A DNA stretch of 64,000 bases from Allacma fusca (Eukaryota > Arthropoda > Collembola > Symphypleona > Sminthuridae): the NCBI GenBank assembly GCA_947179485.1, contig OX359250.1:14490539-14554538 (forward strand). The letters are read 5' to 3'. The notes under the pieces are model-generated. The model saw only the letters and a program-made list of their open reading frames with translations. It made no database searches and was not told where the DNA came from. The position numbers and the translations under genes are program-made. Positions within the stretch are counted from its first letter, which is position 1, and every line of letters begins with the position of its first letter. Below, piece by piece: positions 10,761 through 22,362 of the stretch.

Positions 10761-12494
10761 TCATTTGGAATAGCGGGTGCTCATTGCAAAATCATCTTCA
10801 TTTTGACTGGTAATGACGAATACGCTGGCTGCCAAGTAAACTAATGAGTTGATAATTCCAAATGACTGAAATAAAAAAAAATACATTAGATTCAACCCTT
10901 TTTACAAATAATTCAAATTAATGCATATTGGAGTAAACACATAATTAAAATGCATTTCAGTGGAATGATCCACGTCATTTTTTTGGTTCAATAATAATGC
11001 CAGAATCAGAACCCAATCCCTTGACTCAGGAGTTGCAGGGAGCAAATCAGAATGTTGAGATGGGAAAACTACCTTTGGATAAAAATTTCAATACCAGTTT
11101 CTCATCACTCCACTTGGAGGATCAAAAAACCTAGAATTTTTCCCTGTAAAATTCGCTTCATTGACGTTAAACGTAATTATTTTGCCCTATTATTTTTTAT
11201 ATTTTAAGCAGTACTATTTAAACACACTGCTAGCTCATCTTCCAGTTTTGCTGAACCCTCCCACTATTCTTGCGAGATAAATGAAAATCAAGCTTTTGCT
11301 AATTTTAGTCTACTGTGACGGTCGTACGTCATCGTCTGAACGGATGAGGCCTCATTGGTTTTTAATAAAATGAAAGGTATTTTGAAGTTGGTTCTTTCAA
11401 GACTTGTAGAAAAACTTACTCCAGCCGAAACCTTCTTGTCGTAGTACAATTGTCCGAGACTTTTACTTGAGCTTCCCAATACCTCACCATTATTATCCAC
11501 AGCAGATTTCAGCATAAGACTTGAGGCCACAAGCAGCAGGATACCAATGAGGACGTGGTATATAAAGTCCTTAACCGAAATCACAATTGTTAGCATTTAC
11601 AAGATGTTTCATATCCCTTGTTTCCCCCTCACGCATAATTATAAGGAACGATGACGACAAAATATGTGATGTTCCCATTTTCAAGACAAAATTCTCTTCC
11701 AGATGCCAGAAAAAATCTCACGTTGAGGATTGTGGGCATGACACGTAAAAAAAGAGGAAGGTTGGGGAAATGTAGCTTCAGAAGCGGAAGTGGGAAAGAT
11801 CCCAGTAAAGGAGTCATTTAAAGCCTCTTTGGAGCATCAACGCACAAAACATTTGCTACGCCTAAAATCCTCAAAAAATCTCAAGTAGTTTGCTTGCCCG
11901 TAATTCTTGACCTAGGTCAAGAAGACGCATTCCATAAAAAATCTGGACAAGGTTTGTCTTGAAAATAGAATAACCACATAATTGGCGTCATCGTCCCTAA
12001 TATGTGCTAGGGGAGACAAAGGATGGGAAACACTTCCAAATTTATTGCACATTGAAGATTTTAAAAATCAAAGACCGAATAGAATTTTATGACAGGGCCA
12101 AACTCACAATAAACTTTAGTGCCTTGTTATTATCCAAGGCCGACGTGAGGAGAAACACGGGGTAGAACAGAACGGACGCCACCAAGGCACCTGTCGCTGA
12201 CACCACAAAGAACATCTCCGACTTCAACTCATCCTCAAAGGCTTGGATTATACATCCGAAGCTGATTAGTCCGAATATCTGTATATTAAAGTTAATTATT
12301 CTTTAACGGACTCACCCCTCGAAACAGTATCAAAAGTGGATCTTACATTATACATGTAATTAAGCAAAATGACCAAAGGATTATAAGATATTAAAAATGT
12401 AACTCAAGACTAATTAATTATTAAAGATTAGTACAATGTTTAAAAGCTTCAAAACTCCTTGCAAGCTGAACAGGTAAGATCCGATTGAAGACAT
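10761..12494 (-). CDS. MARVEL/Snakeskin-like four-pass membrane protein
   Basis: Four phase-0 exons on the minus strand: 12435-12494 (start), 12108-12278, 11420-11569 and 10761-10865 (stop). They encode 161 residues; Drosophila Snakeskin is 162. The initiator exon reads MSSIGSYLFSLQGVLKLLNI, which fits the amphipathic start plus first pass of such proteins and runs directly into IFGLISFGC. Later passes are MFFVVSATGALVASVLFY, YHVLIGILLLVASSLML and FGIINSLVYLAASVFVI. The extracellular loops lack obvious motifs. The C-terminus is short and polar (SQNEDDFAMSTRYSK). Snakeskin helps build smooth septate junctions in gut and excretory epithelia; MARVEL proteins act in membrane apposition and trafficking. 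Which applies here is not decidable from sequence. Introns are 866, 1: 554 (10866-11419), 538 (11570-12107) and 156 bp (12279-12434) in genomic order, the first figure being discarded. Confidence 0.8.
11720..11797 (-). repeat. dispersed repeat, copy B (inside an intron)
   Basis: Read on the minus strand it gives GCTTCTGAAGCTACATTTCC and later CCCACAATCCTCAACGT, closely matching copy A at 7276-7352. It lies in the 538-bp intron of the four-pass gene, so the insertion is in non-coding sequence. Confidence 0.6.
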
Positions 12495-15400
12495 GTTTGA
12501 TCCTTTTTAGATATTTCACTCTTTTGTTAGTCACTCCTTACCACTGAATTATACGTTTCAAGCTCCAGTGAGAAAGTAACGGCTCATCAATACATTCAAT
12601 TAGTAGAAGATAAGGGATTATCCAGTTTGGAAAAAAAAAAAGATCAACGGGATCCTCAGACCTCCCAATTAGGTTGGCCAGGTGAGTGAGCTTGATTTTC
12701 GAGAAAAAGTAGGTTATGCAAAGATCCGTTGTAAATGTGTTGGGTGCAGTTCCTCAAGTATGTGTAGTTTTATGCTCGAGATAACCCGGGAACTTCCTTA
12801 TCTGTTTTTACTCAAAACCTTATCATTCATTTCGTCTGAGGTTACAGGGCTTGATTTCCCCTTTCATCCGAGGTAACAGTTGTGTTAGATAGAAGGGATT
12901 TACAATATAAGGATATAATTTTAGCTTATTACTCAACCCTGGTATGAAGTATACAGATAGATAAGATAAAGAGATTAGGATTTTATATTGAAACACATTA
13001 TCATCCCTTTCATTCACGATAATGACATTTTACTCCCATGAGTAAGCCCAGCACATGTAGTCATTTGATTATTCACTGACAATTCCAGGAATTATTAACA
13101 GAGTTTTGTTAATAGCCTCAAATGGCTCATATCCGCTTTGTCGTCACAATGAGTTGGGCCGGAAGCAAATGAGACCCGTTGTGCTAAAGGGTTTTTATGT
13201 AGGAATATCTTCCTGTCCCGTAATCCTTACTTCTTCCGAGACTGCGAATTTGTAAGCGTCTCTACCAGTTCATGCTTCTTTCGAGAACGGATACTTATTT
13301 TTTTGCATATAATTGTGAGTGCATGTGTAGGCTCCGTCCACAGTTCCGCTCACAAGTAATAAGACAAGCATGGGCTCTCACACACGCTAAAAATATACTT
13401 GCATGCGTCATGTCACGTCTGTTTACGGAGGTCCCCACGGTTTTTACTTTCATCCTATTTTTCCACGTACATATGTAAATACACTACTGGATATTTTCAG
13501 CCTCTCAAGCTGGCAGAAGGCATTTAAATAAAGAGGAAAGGGTATTCGGAGAAATAGGAACTATTCCTGCGTGATAACTACTGATTATATGCAGCTTTGC
13601 ACTTCCAAGAATTCCCTCTCCTTATCCAATTGCATGGCATACTGTATAAACCAGAAATGACAGAAATTCCCGGAAGAGAATTACTCTCAGATACGGACGC
13701 TCAGAAACTTTTTTTTTGTTTTGATAACGCTTAAGCAAACGTGAATGTGTGTACAAATGGAAGGAAAAAACCCTAGATTTTGATTTCACGTCTCAACTAT
13801 TTTTGTCAATGTCTCATTAAGTGCTGGGAATTTCAATGCTGAAACCTCAAACGACAACAGATTTCAGGTCGTCGTTCCTACATTTGTGAAATGGCTGTAC
13901 CGTTATATCATTATTGTGCCCAAACATGAGAATAATTGTTAATGATATTGATTGATTGTTTATCAACCATATATATACACTTCATACAGGAATCGTTGAT
14001 AGTAGGAATTTAGAGAGATTATACAAGAGCATGTACAGTAATATGGAGAGCTCAGAATTATTCGCGACCCAAATTTCCCTCAGTCATCATCCACCTCTTG
14101 TCAGACAAGTTAACTACGTGCCTAAAATTATCATCATGTCTCAGCTTCCAGCAGATCTCGGATTACTGTACTCAGACAGAAGATTGCACATCATTGGCTG
14201 GAATATTATTGATTATTGTCACTTTGTTCTCTCATTATTGTCAGGAATCGGCGGAAGTCCCGGGGATCCTATTTTCCCCAAACTGGTTGATTCTAAGCCT
14301 GGTTGATTTTCGTGGGAAGGGAATTCTTTTATAATTTCCTGGTGTATTTAGAGTTGACTTAATAGGATCTATACTTGAGTAAATCCCTTTGGGCTATTGT
14401 CTTAATTATTTGGAAACTGAAAGCTCCAGGATGAACCCGAAGCCTGTTTTCCCAAGAATACTACGGAACAATACATAAGTCTGCAGAATTATCAAAGCTT
14501 TGTATATAACTGGACTGTTATTGTAAAAGCTTAGATGCAAAGGGTAGATTTGAAGCAGGAACTTTGCAAGGCTAAACAGAAGCATGTCCGTATTTCCAAT
14601 GGTGTCATTTTATCTTCTTAGGGATATATGTATTCTTTTTCCCCAAGCGAAGCTGAGGGAAGACACTCATATGTGTCCCAATTTGAATAATTTTATTACG
14701 TATGTCAATGATTTCCCGTATTTATAATATTAAGGAAATAAAAAGGTAATTTTGGAACGTATAGATTCTTAATTTTAAAAAGATCCGGAAATACAGGATG
14801 GTTTTTGTTTGAGGGGGAAGAGGATGTTAGCAATTTGAGCCGTTGTTGTCCCGTTAAAATGTAGACTATGGCATTGTCAGACGGAGGAAAAATGGATATT
14901 GAATATTGACGTGTAAATACATAGGGATTGGTGATTTTCTGCCCCCTGGCATCTTCACGGTAGACCGGTCACTCATGGGTGGGGTTAGTAATATTAATTA
15001 TGATCATTTACAACTTTTGAGGGATTAAGCCCAGCATGAAATGATTATTATTAAACGTAAAAATCTCTATGCAAATGTAACGGGGGCCCCAAAAATCAAC
15101 AAAAATTCTACTCATTAGATTATGCTTATAAAACTCATGTTCATAAACGTCACAACGGAAATATTTTGTGGGTTTGGAGAGCCACTTGCCTTGTGCAGAC
15201 TCCTCTAAAAAGTGAGCTCTCCCAAAGGCAGTATACATATGTAAGTAGGCAGTGTTGTTGGCAGGGCTCGGAGTTTAGCAGTAAGCTCGTGACTCCGTAG
15301 GAGTCAAGTATGTAAAGTAGACTATAAAACAAGATTGACTGTACGTGCACGCATAGAATTTTCATGGTACGAATTCTTAGGTAAAACTATCCATTTTCCT

Positions 15401-16307
15401 AATTAATTTCCAGTCGTCTTCCATGTCCCATAATTTCCCTCGGCCTGCCATGCTCTTTTGCATGCAAATAAAAAATCAACCTGCCGACAACACCTCTTCA
15501 TTTACTCTCTGCATAATGAAACAATAACGAAGGGAACCACATCATAAACTATGGTTGCGTTCTTTTCGCATATACAATTATGTGTGTACCATGAAGCCCT
15601 CCCTGGAAACATGGGATTGTCCATGGGACTGACTGACTCCCTGTACATACAAAGTTCCTGTGCGTACTTGTTAAATTTCTCCTAAATCTAGGAGACTGAC
15701 AATGTTTGTTTTTAGATCATCTCCCCGACATGTACAGGCCCCTGAAGTTATTATTCCCTTCCAAAACATACATCAAGGGCAGAGGACGTAGAACACTCAT
15801 AATATTCTGGACTTGACCAGACTCATAACCCGCAAGTTCCTCTCACATATAGATAGTGTCCATGTATAATTCGCGAGGGCTGAATTATTTCCCACTCCTT
15901 CATTCATCAAGTTCTTTTATTGTTCAACCCTCTATAAAAGTGTGGTGAGCCTGTCCACATACTACAACTTTCTGTCTTTTATCCCGAGCGAATAATAGTA
16001 CTCCCAGTCAATTATGAGGATGGTATGGGAGTAGAAATGGAAACAATAAAAAATATATATATATACTGGGAATCATAAAATACAATTATTATTTCAAGTC
16101 GAGGATCTCTTTGAATACAAACAATGAATATTTATATCTGTCCTCTTCCCCACTGACTACAGTTATTACCACAGGTAACTCCTTAAGTACTTATTTCTCC
16201 CATGGACTGTTATTTTCTATTGTGATTTTCATTGGTTTAGCAAGATGGTCATTCAATGAGGGATCCTTAATAAATCTTCGGCATAGAAAATAATTTTGCA
16301 ACTCAGA

Positions 16308-16310
<3 letters not shown>

Positions 16311-16341
<31 letters not shown>
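16311..16341 (+). repeat. (AG)n microsatellite
   Basis: About 31 bp of uninterrupted AG dinucleotides. First of several GA/CT tracts in the 16-35 kb stretch. Confidence 0.95.
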
Positions 16342-16343
<2 letters not shown>

Positions 16344-17820
16344 GCCTCTCACAGTACCCCATTCAATGAAACTTTCTCGAAATTGAACATCCCTCTAATG
16401 ATTAGAAAGGTTGGACAATTACCAAATTATAACCATTTCAAATGATGACATTTTTTTCCCTGCGACTAATGTACGAGCGGAAATGTTTTCCTAATTGCAG
16501 AAGTATTTAGGCAACATTTCTGCCCTAATGAGTTCACTCTACACAGGGGCTATATAGAATACTAAAATGCAAGAAATAGATCCCTTGGGAATTACATCCT
16601 AGTCTGAGTGTGTAATAGTAACAGCCAGTGAGCATGAGCATGCAATATTTACATTGTTTTGTGATTGATTTTATGTATCTACCCTTTTATGCAACAGATG
16701 AGTTGAGTCCGTAAAAGTATCTGTAGCTTTTGAGCTTCACACAACTTTATTAAATTAAAATTTCGTTTGGGAAAGATGCAGTTCGTCCTTGCATCAATAG
16801 TAGATACTTGGGCCCAATTAGAACCTCTGGTGAACCTTTGAGCAAACGTCTTGTTAATTTTATTTAATCTATTTTTTGTTTTTAAAAACTTCCCAGGCGA
16901 AGACTGACTTAATCAATTGATTTAATATTTTGTGTAAAGGTGCAAAGGCGAGAGTTTCTGGGAAGATGTACTCAGGAAATTCACCCGTCCAGACGCCAGA
17001 CCTGGTAGAAGCACTTTAACCCAAGTAGCTTTGCATGTGCTTCACTAATGTATTTTCTTCCTCATTCCTTCCCCTATGGTTCAATTCTAATTTAAAAAGC
17101 AGGGAACGTACATATAATAGTGAATACATGGGAGCGGAGTTACTCAGGCGATACTTGCCTATGGATTAATATACATGTGTATGTATGTATGTATGTATGT
17201 GTGCTCTTTGAGGGGTCCAGTCCCAGTCAACTTTCCCTTATCTTAATTAGGAACTACTTTCAAGAGAGGCTACGGACGAGATTTTTTTCCCTAATCAGCT
17301 TGTCCTATTAGTTCCAAAATGAGCAGAAAAAATCTGATGGATACTGCTTTAAACAGGGTTCTTACATAGACTGTACACCCACACAGGTGTTTACTTTTCC
17401 TACATAATGTAATCTTATGGTTTATCCTTTGACCCGCAAATCCTAACGAATCACGCATCCCCCCATTTCTTCTCTCGTGAGAACAATAACGAACAGGATT
17501 GTTCCTTTGAATTGCAGATCAGAGCTTTTAATTGGCACAAAACCAGCTGGTTTTTTCAATGGATTTCCCAAAAGTATCAACACAAGAGGTTCCTTTTTCA
17601 TCCGTCGGCAGAAAAAGAGGAAATGGAAGAAATTTTGGAGTCTTTGCAATACTCTACTCAAAAATGGAAGATGACAGCCAAGGAAATATTGTTGATAAAC
17701 TCTTGATTGGAGAAGTGAGAAATAATTGCATAGCTCCCAGTTATTTCCAAATCATTACATTATTCACATGCATAAAATTTCATTTGCCATCCTGAATTAA
17801 TTAAATATTTTTTTTATAGT

Positions 17821-17853
17821 GCCTATTACTATAGCGTGCATATAGTAATAGGC
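17821..17853. repeat. perfect 13-bp stem-loop
   Basis: GCCTATTACTATA at 17821-17833 is followed by the loop GCGTGCA and then its exact reverse complement TATAGTAATAGGC at 17841-17853. It is not a simple AT repeat. Stem length is too short for a microRNA precursor. Confidence 0.9.
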
Positions 17854-19718
17854 TCCGTGGAAGATGTACTTCCTATATCTACTCTCTTCAGGGATCGGAT
17901 TCCCACAGTTAATTTGTTCGACCCGGGACACAGAAATGTGCTTTCATGTTCCACAGTGTGGAGTGGAAACTAATTACAGCTACATATGCATAGTAGTAAG
18001 GAATTACTACAGGAGTAAATTTTAATTGCAAAATATATGAAGCAACCAATAGTAAAAAAAAAGTTACTTTACTCAAAATTTATTCTCACAGAAAAACTAG
18101 TTTTATAGTATTAGTGTTAGTAGGGGAGACTGAAGTAGCTTATTTTTTTTCCCTCTCGTCTCTCACCCCCCCCCAACACTCTAGTAGTAGTTACTGGATC
18201 GTGCATCATATCGTACCCGATTAATCCTAACAAGTTTTGAAAAAAAATATGACCAACTCACATCATAATACTCAAGTGAAGATAGAACTAGTTTGAGCTG
18301 AAAGGAGGCGTCACGTTTTGTTTGTCTCAGTTTTAATTGCATCGTATTGCAAAGGCAGTGAAAGCCGAGTGCTTAAATTTTCTTGACAATCTAATAACGC
18401 CCACAATTTTTCTGAAAAAAAAAAACATTTAAAACATTTGAGCAAGCATAACATGTGAAGCTTAAACCTTACATAAAATTATACTTGGATGTTATATAGT
18501 AGTTACTATATCTACACTCCCCATCTTTCGCTCCCACAGAGCAGCAGCGAAAAATGCTTAACATAATCAGGCTGGAATATCATAGATAAAAAAAAATTTT
18601 ACTTTTTCCTCCGGGGATTTAGTAGAAATAAGTTATTGAACTTTTTTCTCTCCATGTTTAATAACTATTTCATTACCATTGCATGCATAATTATGAAAAC
18701 TTAATTCCTATCAACTCCCCCTTTCCCATGTAGTAGACGTGGACGTTTAAGCAGAAGTTCCCAACTGGAGCTAATTACGTGGACATGAGAGTCATAGCGG
18801 GGCTGATATCCATGAGGGCAAGCTAATTGTGCGGATTGGAATTAATTAAAATTATATAAATTGAAGTGTAGCTTTCATTCGGGGAAATTTATGATTCATA
18901 AAATGTCACATGGTATAATCCTTCCATTGGAATTGAGTATGAAATGTAATGACCCTCAATGGACCTACTATGGTGGTAAGGGTATTACAGAATTTAGATA
19001 GTAAGAATTACAAGCAAAAAAAAAAAAATAATAGGGAAGAAGATGAACTCATATTTCATTATTTCGTCCATGTAGGTCTCCGGTGAGGCTGCAGGTAGCT
19101 CCTGTTAACGTTACAAATGTATTTACATAATAGCTTAATATCCGAATCCATTCAATTAACCCACCATATCCTTTACCTTTCATTCACTCAAGAAGTAACT
19201 ACTACCCGGTTGACATGCGATGGGTGATCCTGTCGTTCAGGTAATTTCCTCCAGGTTAATAAACCATCATTAATGTGTATTAGTAAGTGCAGTGGCGAGG
19301 AAGTTGTAGGGGAATTAACTCTACCATGTAGAATTATTAAAGGCTTCCTGTATTAATTTCCTTCCGTGTTTTTTTTTTTGAAAAAAAAAACAGAAGCATT
19401 CCGTTGGGTATCAATTTCTAAATGGAACGGTCAGCTCATAACAGCCACATGTATTTCCATCATTTCCCCTTTGAACTGTGGACGTTTTAACCTTTGGGGA
19501 GTCCGGTGTGTAAAATTAGAAATATGAACAAAAGTGAATTTAACAGCTGAAGTTTTCACTTATTATTGAAAGGGCAACTGGAACACGGTGGCAATAACCT
19601 TTCCCAACCTTACGATTTTGAATTTAAGTCCAAAGACTTGAGACATATGTACATAAGTGACTGTGAAGTAAAGTAGACGTGAACGAGGTGTTTCAAAAAT
19701 AAAAAATCCAAGGGAGAA

Positions 19719-21937
19719 ATGGGACTGGAAGGATTACGTCTCCCTATTTTTTTAGGATGGATTAGTGGAGTTTTCTTCGTGTCTAAACCTTGGGGCAAAA
19801 TCAGTTTCATTTCTTATTTCCATCCCTTCACCTTGTACGCCCTCATAGTCAATATAATTTTTACTGGACTTTGGATAGATTTTTATGATGACGCGACCTC
19901 CTTCATTGCAAACAAGCCATTAACCACTCAAATTTTCTATTTGAGTACCTCCACTGGAGTTCATGTCTTCAATGGTTACATGCGTCTCATTTTCTTCATT
20001 TTTGCTGGGAGGATTGCCAAAATGTTAAATCTTATTAAGGAATTAATGGGTCCGGTTAAGCCCAGGGACTTGAGGTGTACTTGGGCCTTGTTTTTGAAAC
20101 TATTTTGGATCATTCTTATTTTCCATTTAGTTAATGCTGGGATCGTAGCGGGTTATGTCTGTGCTTCATCGGATTCTATACAAAATAAAAATTCAATGTA
20201 TTTCTCGGGTCAAATCCGTCCCAAGTGGTATTTTGTAATTTTTTTTATTTTGGGTAGCTTCCCAGTCGCCTGCTGTATTTATTTTACCTTCTCATTTATT
20301 TTCGTATGCACATTTTGTGTCTTGTGTGTTTTTGAACAATTTTGCGAAGTTTTGATGGACATTGGGATCAAGATTCAAAATCAGTCGGGTGAGGATTCAG
20401 GATTCCGTCAAAGTATGAGAAATTCCACCAAAGACACTTATATTATTGATATTCCAGCAGGGGATATTGAATTAGTATTACCCAATGAGCCGGGGTGTTC
20501 TGGGGAAGTGTCCACATTGATTAGTGGGACTTCAAGGAATTTTAAAGTAGAACTTTTGGAGAGACTCGATAGGATCAAGGAACTTTTCGGAGTGTTTGAC
20601 TCCGTAGTGGGACCGATGGTTCTGGGGATGCTGATCCGGAATGTGGTCATCGTGATAAATGAGGCCTCATCTGTATTTATAAACCCGAGTGGGTTCGTCA
20701 TTGCCCATCGGGGCTGTGCCTTTGTTAATTTTTTCGGCGACGTTGTCCAATTCATTATTCTGGAACTTGGCTCCTGGACACAGAGACGTGTAAGGAAAGC
20801 ATTATTTCTGTTGGACTAATGCTGATTTTATTTACAAGGTCTATAGGACCATAGATAATGTGCCACTGTGTTAAGATAAACTTTAGACACGCCTATCAGA
20901 AATTATGCGACAATTCCAGTTTTTCACCTCCCTTTTTTGCTCGCATTAAAATGTCAAGGAGCTTAATCCAGACATTTTAATAATTTCCAAAGCAGGGCTC
21001 TGTAGTATTAATGTCAGACTTTTTGTCTTATATACTTGATCTCCTGCAAGGTATTCCATACAAGATATTCAATATCTCCGAAGGTATTAAGCAATATATG
21101 TCCTCCGTTCTTTATATGCTACGTGCTGTAACGTGGAAAGGACCTGAGGAAGGGGAAAAAAAAAAGAAAAGTGTTTCCTTCGAAGACTTTCATTAGATAT
21201 GAGGAGAGATTACAGTTCTGAACATGCATTTTCTTGTAGACACTCTGCATGGAACGAGTTGCTCGTTCCTCTTTGCATATATGTATGTATATCTATACCC
21301 ATGAAGAGAGGGACTGGGGAGCTCATACAGAAAGGCAAGTGTAAGTTAAAGAACGATTTTAATCTTGCAGATGAATAAATGGAAAACGGACCTTGAGAAG
21401 ATGATTATTCTGATGCCAACTAGTTTCGAAAAAGACCACCTATCTGATGTTGTTCATCAAGTCTGCAAATGGAAATGGCAAATGTCGGCCTCGGGCTTCT
21501 TCAACATTAATCGTCAGCTTATGTCCGGGGTATGATGCAACTTCAGGAGTTGAGAAAGCGTTTAATCTCAAGTTTACTTCCCAAGTGATCTCACACCTTA
21601 AGCATGTATTAAACATTTGATCATGACTCCGGCCGTCCCTCCGTTACGTCTTCCCCCTTCATCCCCCTGTCCCTGTAATAATAAGCTCTTTCAGATCCCA
21701 AGTGTCACTTATTGAGGGACTATTAAATAGTAAATTATAAAGCTATTAAATAATTTCATGGGGTAGGAAATAACAATTATTTAACTTTTTCGATTACAGA
21801 TTGTCGCCACTATGTTGTCCTACATCGTCATTCTCTTCCAACTCCATGTCTCCGAATCTCCTGTGGTTTCCGCAGCAGAATGCACCAGAAAAAATGAGAC
21901 ATACCCAGCAAATTATTTTGATTATGGTGCAATTTAA
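19719..21937 (+). CDS. gustatory receptor family (insect-type seven-pass chemoreceptor)
   Basis: Modelled as 19719-20789, 20996-21127, 21371-21529 and 21800-21937 (all phase 0, about 499 residues). Exon 1 carries six hydrophobic passes. Residues about 218-290 form a long polar loop before the sixth-pass region. Exon 3 ends SASGFFNINRQLMSG and exon 4 opens IVATMLSYIVILFQLH. Together these match the family's C-terminal signature (a polar stretch, then TY plus five hydrophobics plus QF), here degenerate: T-x-x-x-Y-hydrophobic-FQL. Insect gustatory receptors are ligand-gated cation channels with inverted topology, in chemosensory neuron membranes. Exon 2 is the weakest part: its acceptor at 20996 keeps the frame open, but its donor (GTAACG at 21128) is non-consensus and could be elsewhere. 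The tail after the signature runs 29 residues, unusually long for this family. Ligand unknown. The ATG at 19719 begins directly with the expected N-terminal segment. Confidence 0.75.
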
Positions 21938-22332
21938 AGTTATTATGCTCCAATTTCCCTGCCTTCTTACTTGTTTTTGTCTACTCTGTGATTGATCTCA
22001 TCACTTGAGAGCCCAGTACAATTCCCTAGCTTCATTATCATTAAGTGTGTGAGGACGTAGTATGTATAAAAGGGAGATTAGGGAAAAGTGTGAAGCCCTT
22101 AATGTGTGTTGAGAGTCGATTTGTACGTGGATAAAAACTTGAGCTTTTTACTCAGCCCTATGGGAAAACATCATTAGCTCCAGCTATACAATGAATTATG
22201 ACTCCCTTCAAAATGACAATTTCGCTTCCAATTCGAAAATCATTAGGACTCTTCCAGATTCCTGTAACCATCAATAATTACTCGAGTCCTTAAAAATAAC
22301 TCTAATGGCACTTGTCAGTGTCATTGGTTTCT

Positions 22333-22362
22333 ATTATACATATGTAAATACATATGTATAAT
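22333..22362. repeat. perfect AT-rich palindrome
   Basis: Fourteen-base arms ATTATACATATGTA and TACATATGTATAAT separated by AA. Related TACATATGTA or CATATGTATG motifs recur through the window (for example near 13467, 21281, 34225 and 34615). Confidence 0.85.

Larger units (their letters stand above)
12495..19718. other. gene-poor region with microsatellites
   Basis: About 7.2 kb between the four-pass gene and the receptor gene. No exon is supported. Open frames around 13956-14334 and 17477-17795 were examined and not accepted. It contains a (GA)n tract at 16311-16341, a (TATG)n-like tract near 17177-17203, a perfect stem-loop at 17821-17853 and many short A or T runs. Confidence 0.5.

Noticed and set aside
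13956-14334. Two overlapping plus-strand open frames (116 and 78 codons) with a Cys-rich hydrophobic stretch
   Set aside because: No domain is recognisable, the two frames compete, and no downstream exon partner is visible. Could be an exon, but unsupported.
17477-17795. Region open in all three plus-strand frames
   Set aside because: All frames being open reflects AAG-rich composition; none shows a family motif or good splice pairing at both ends.
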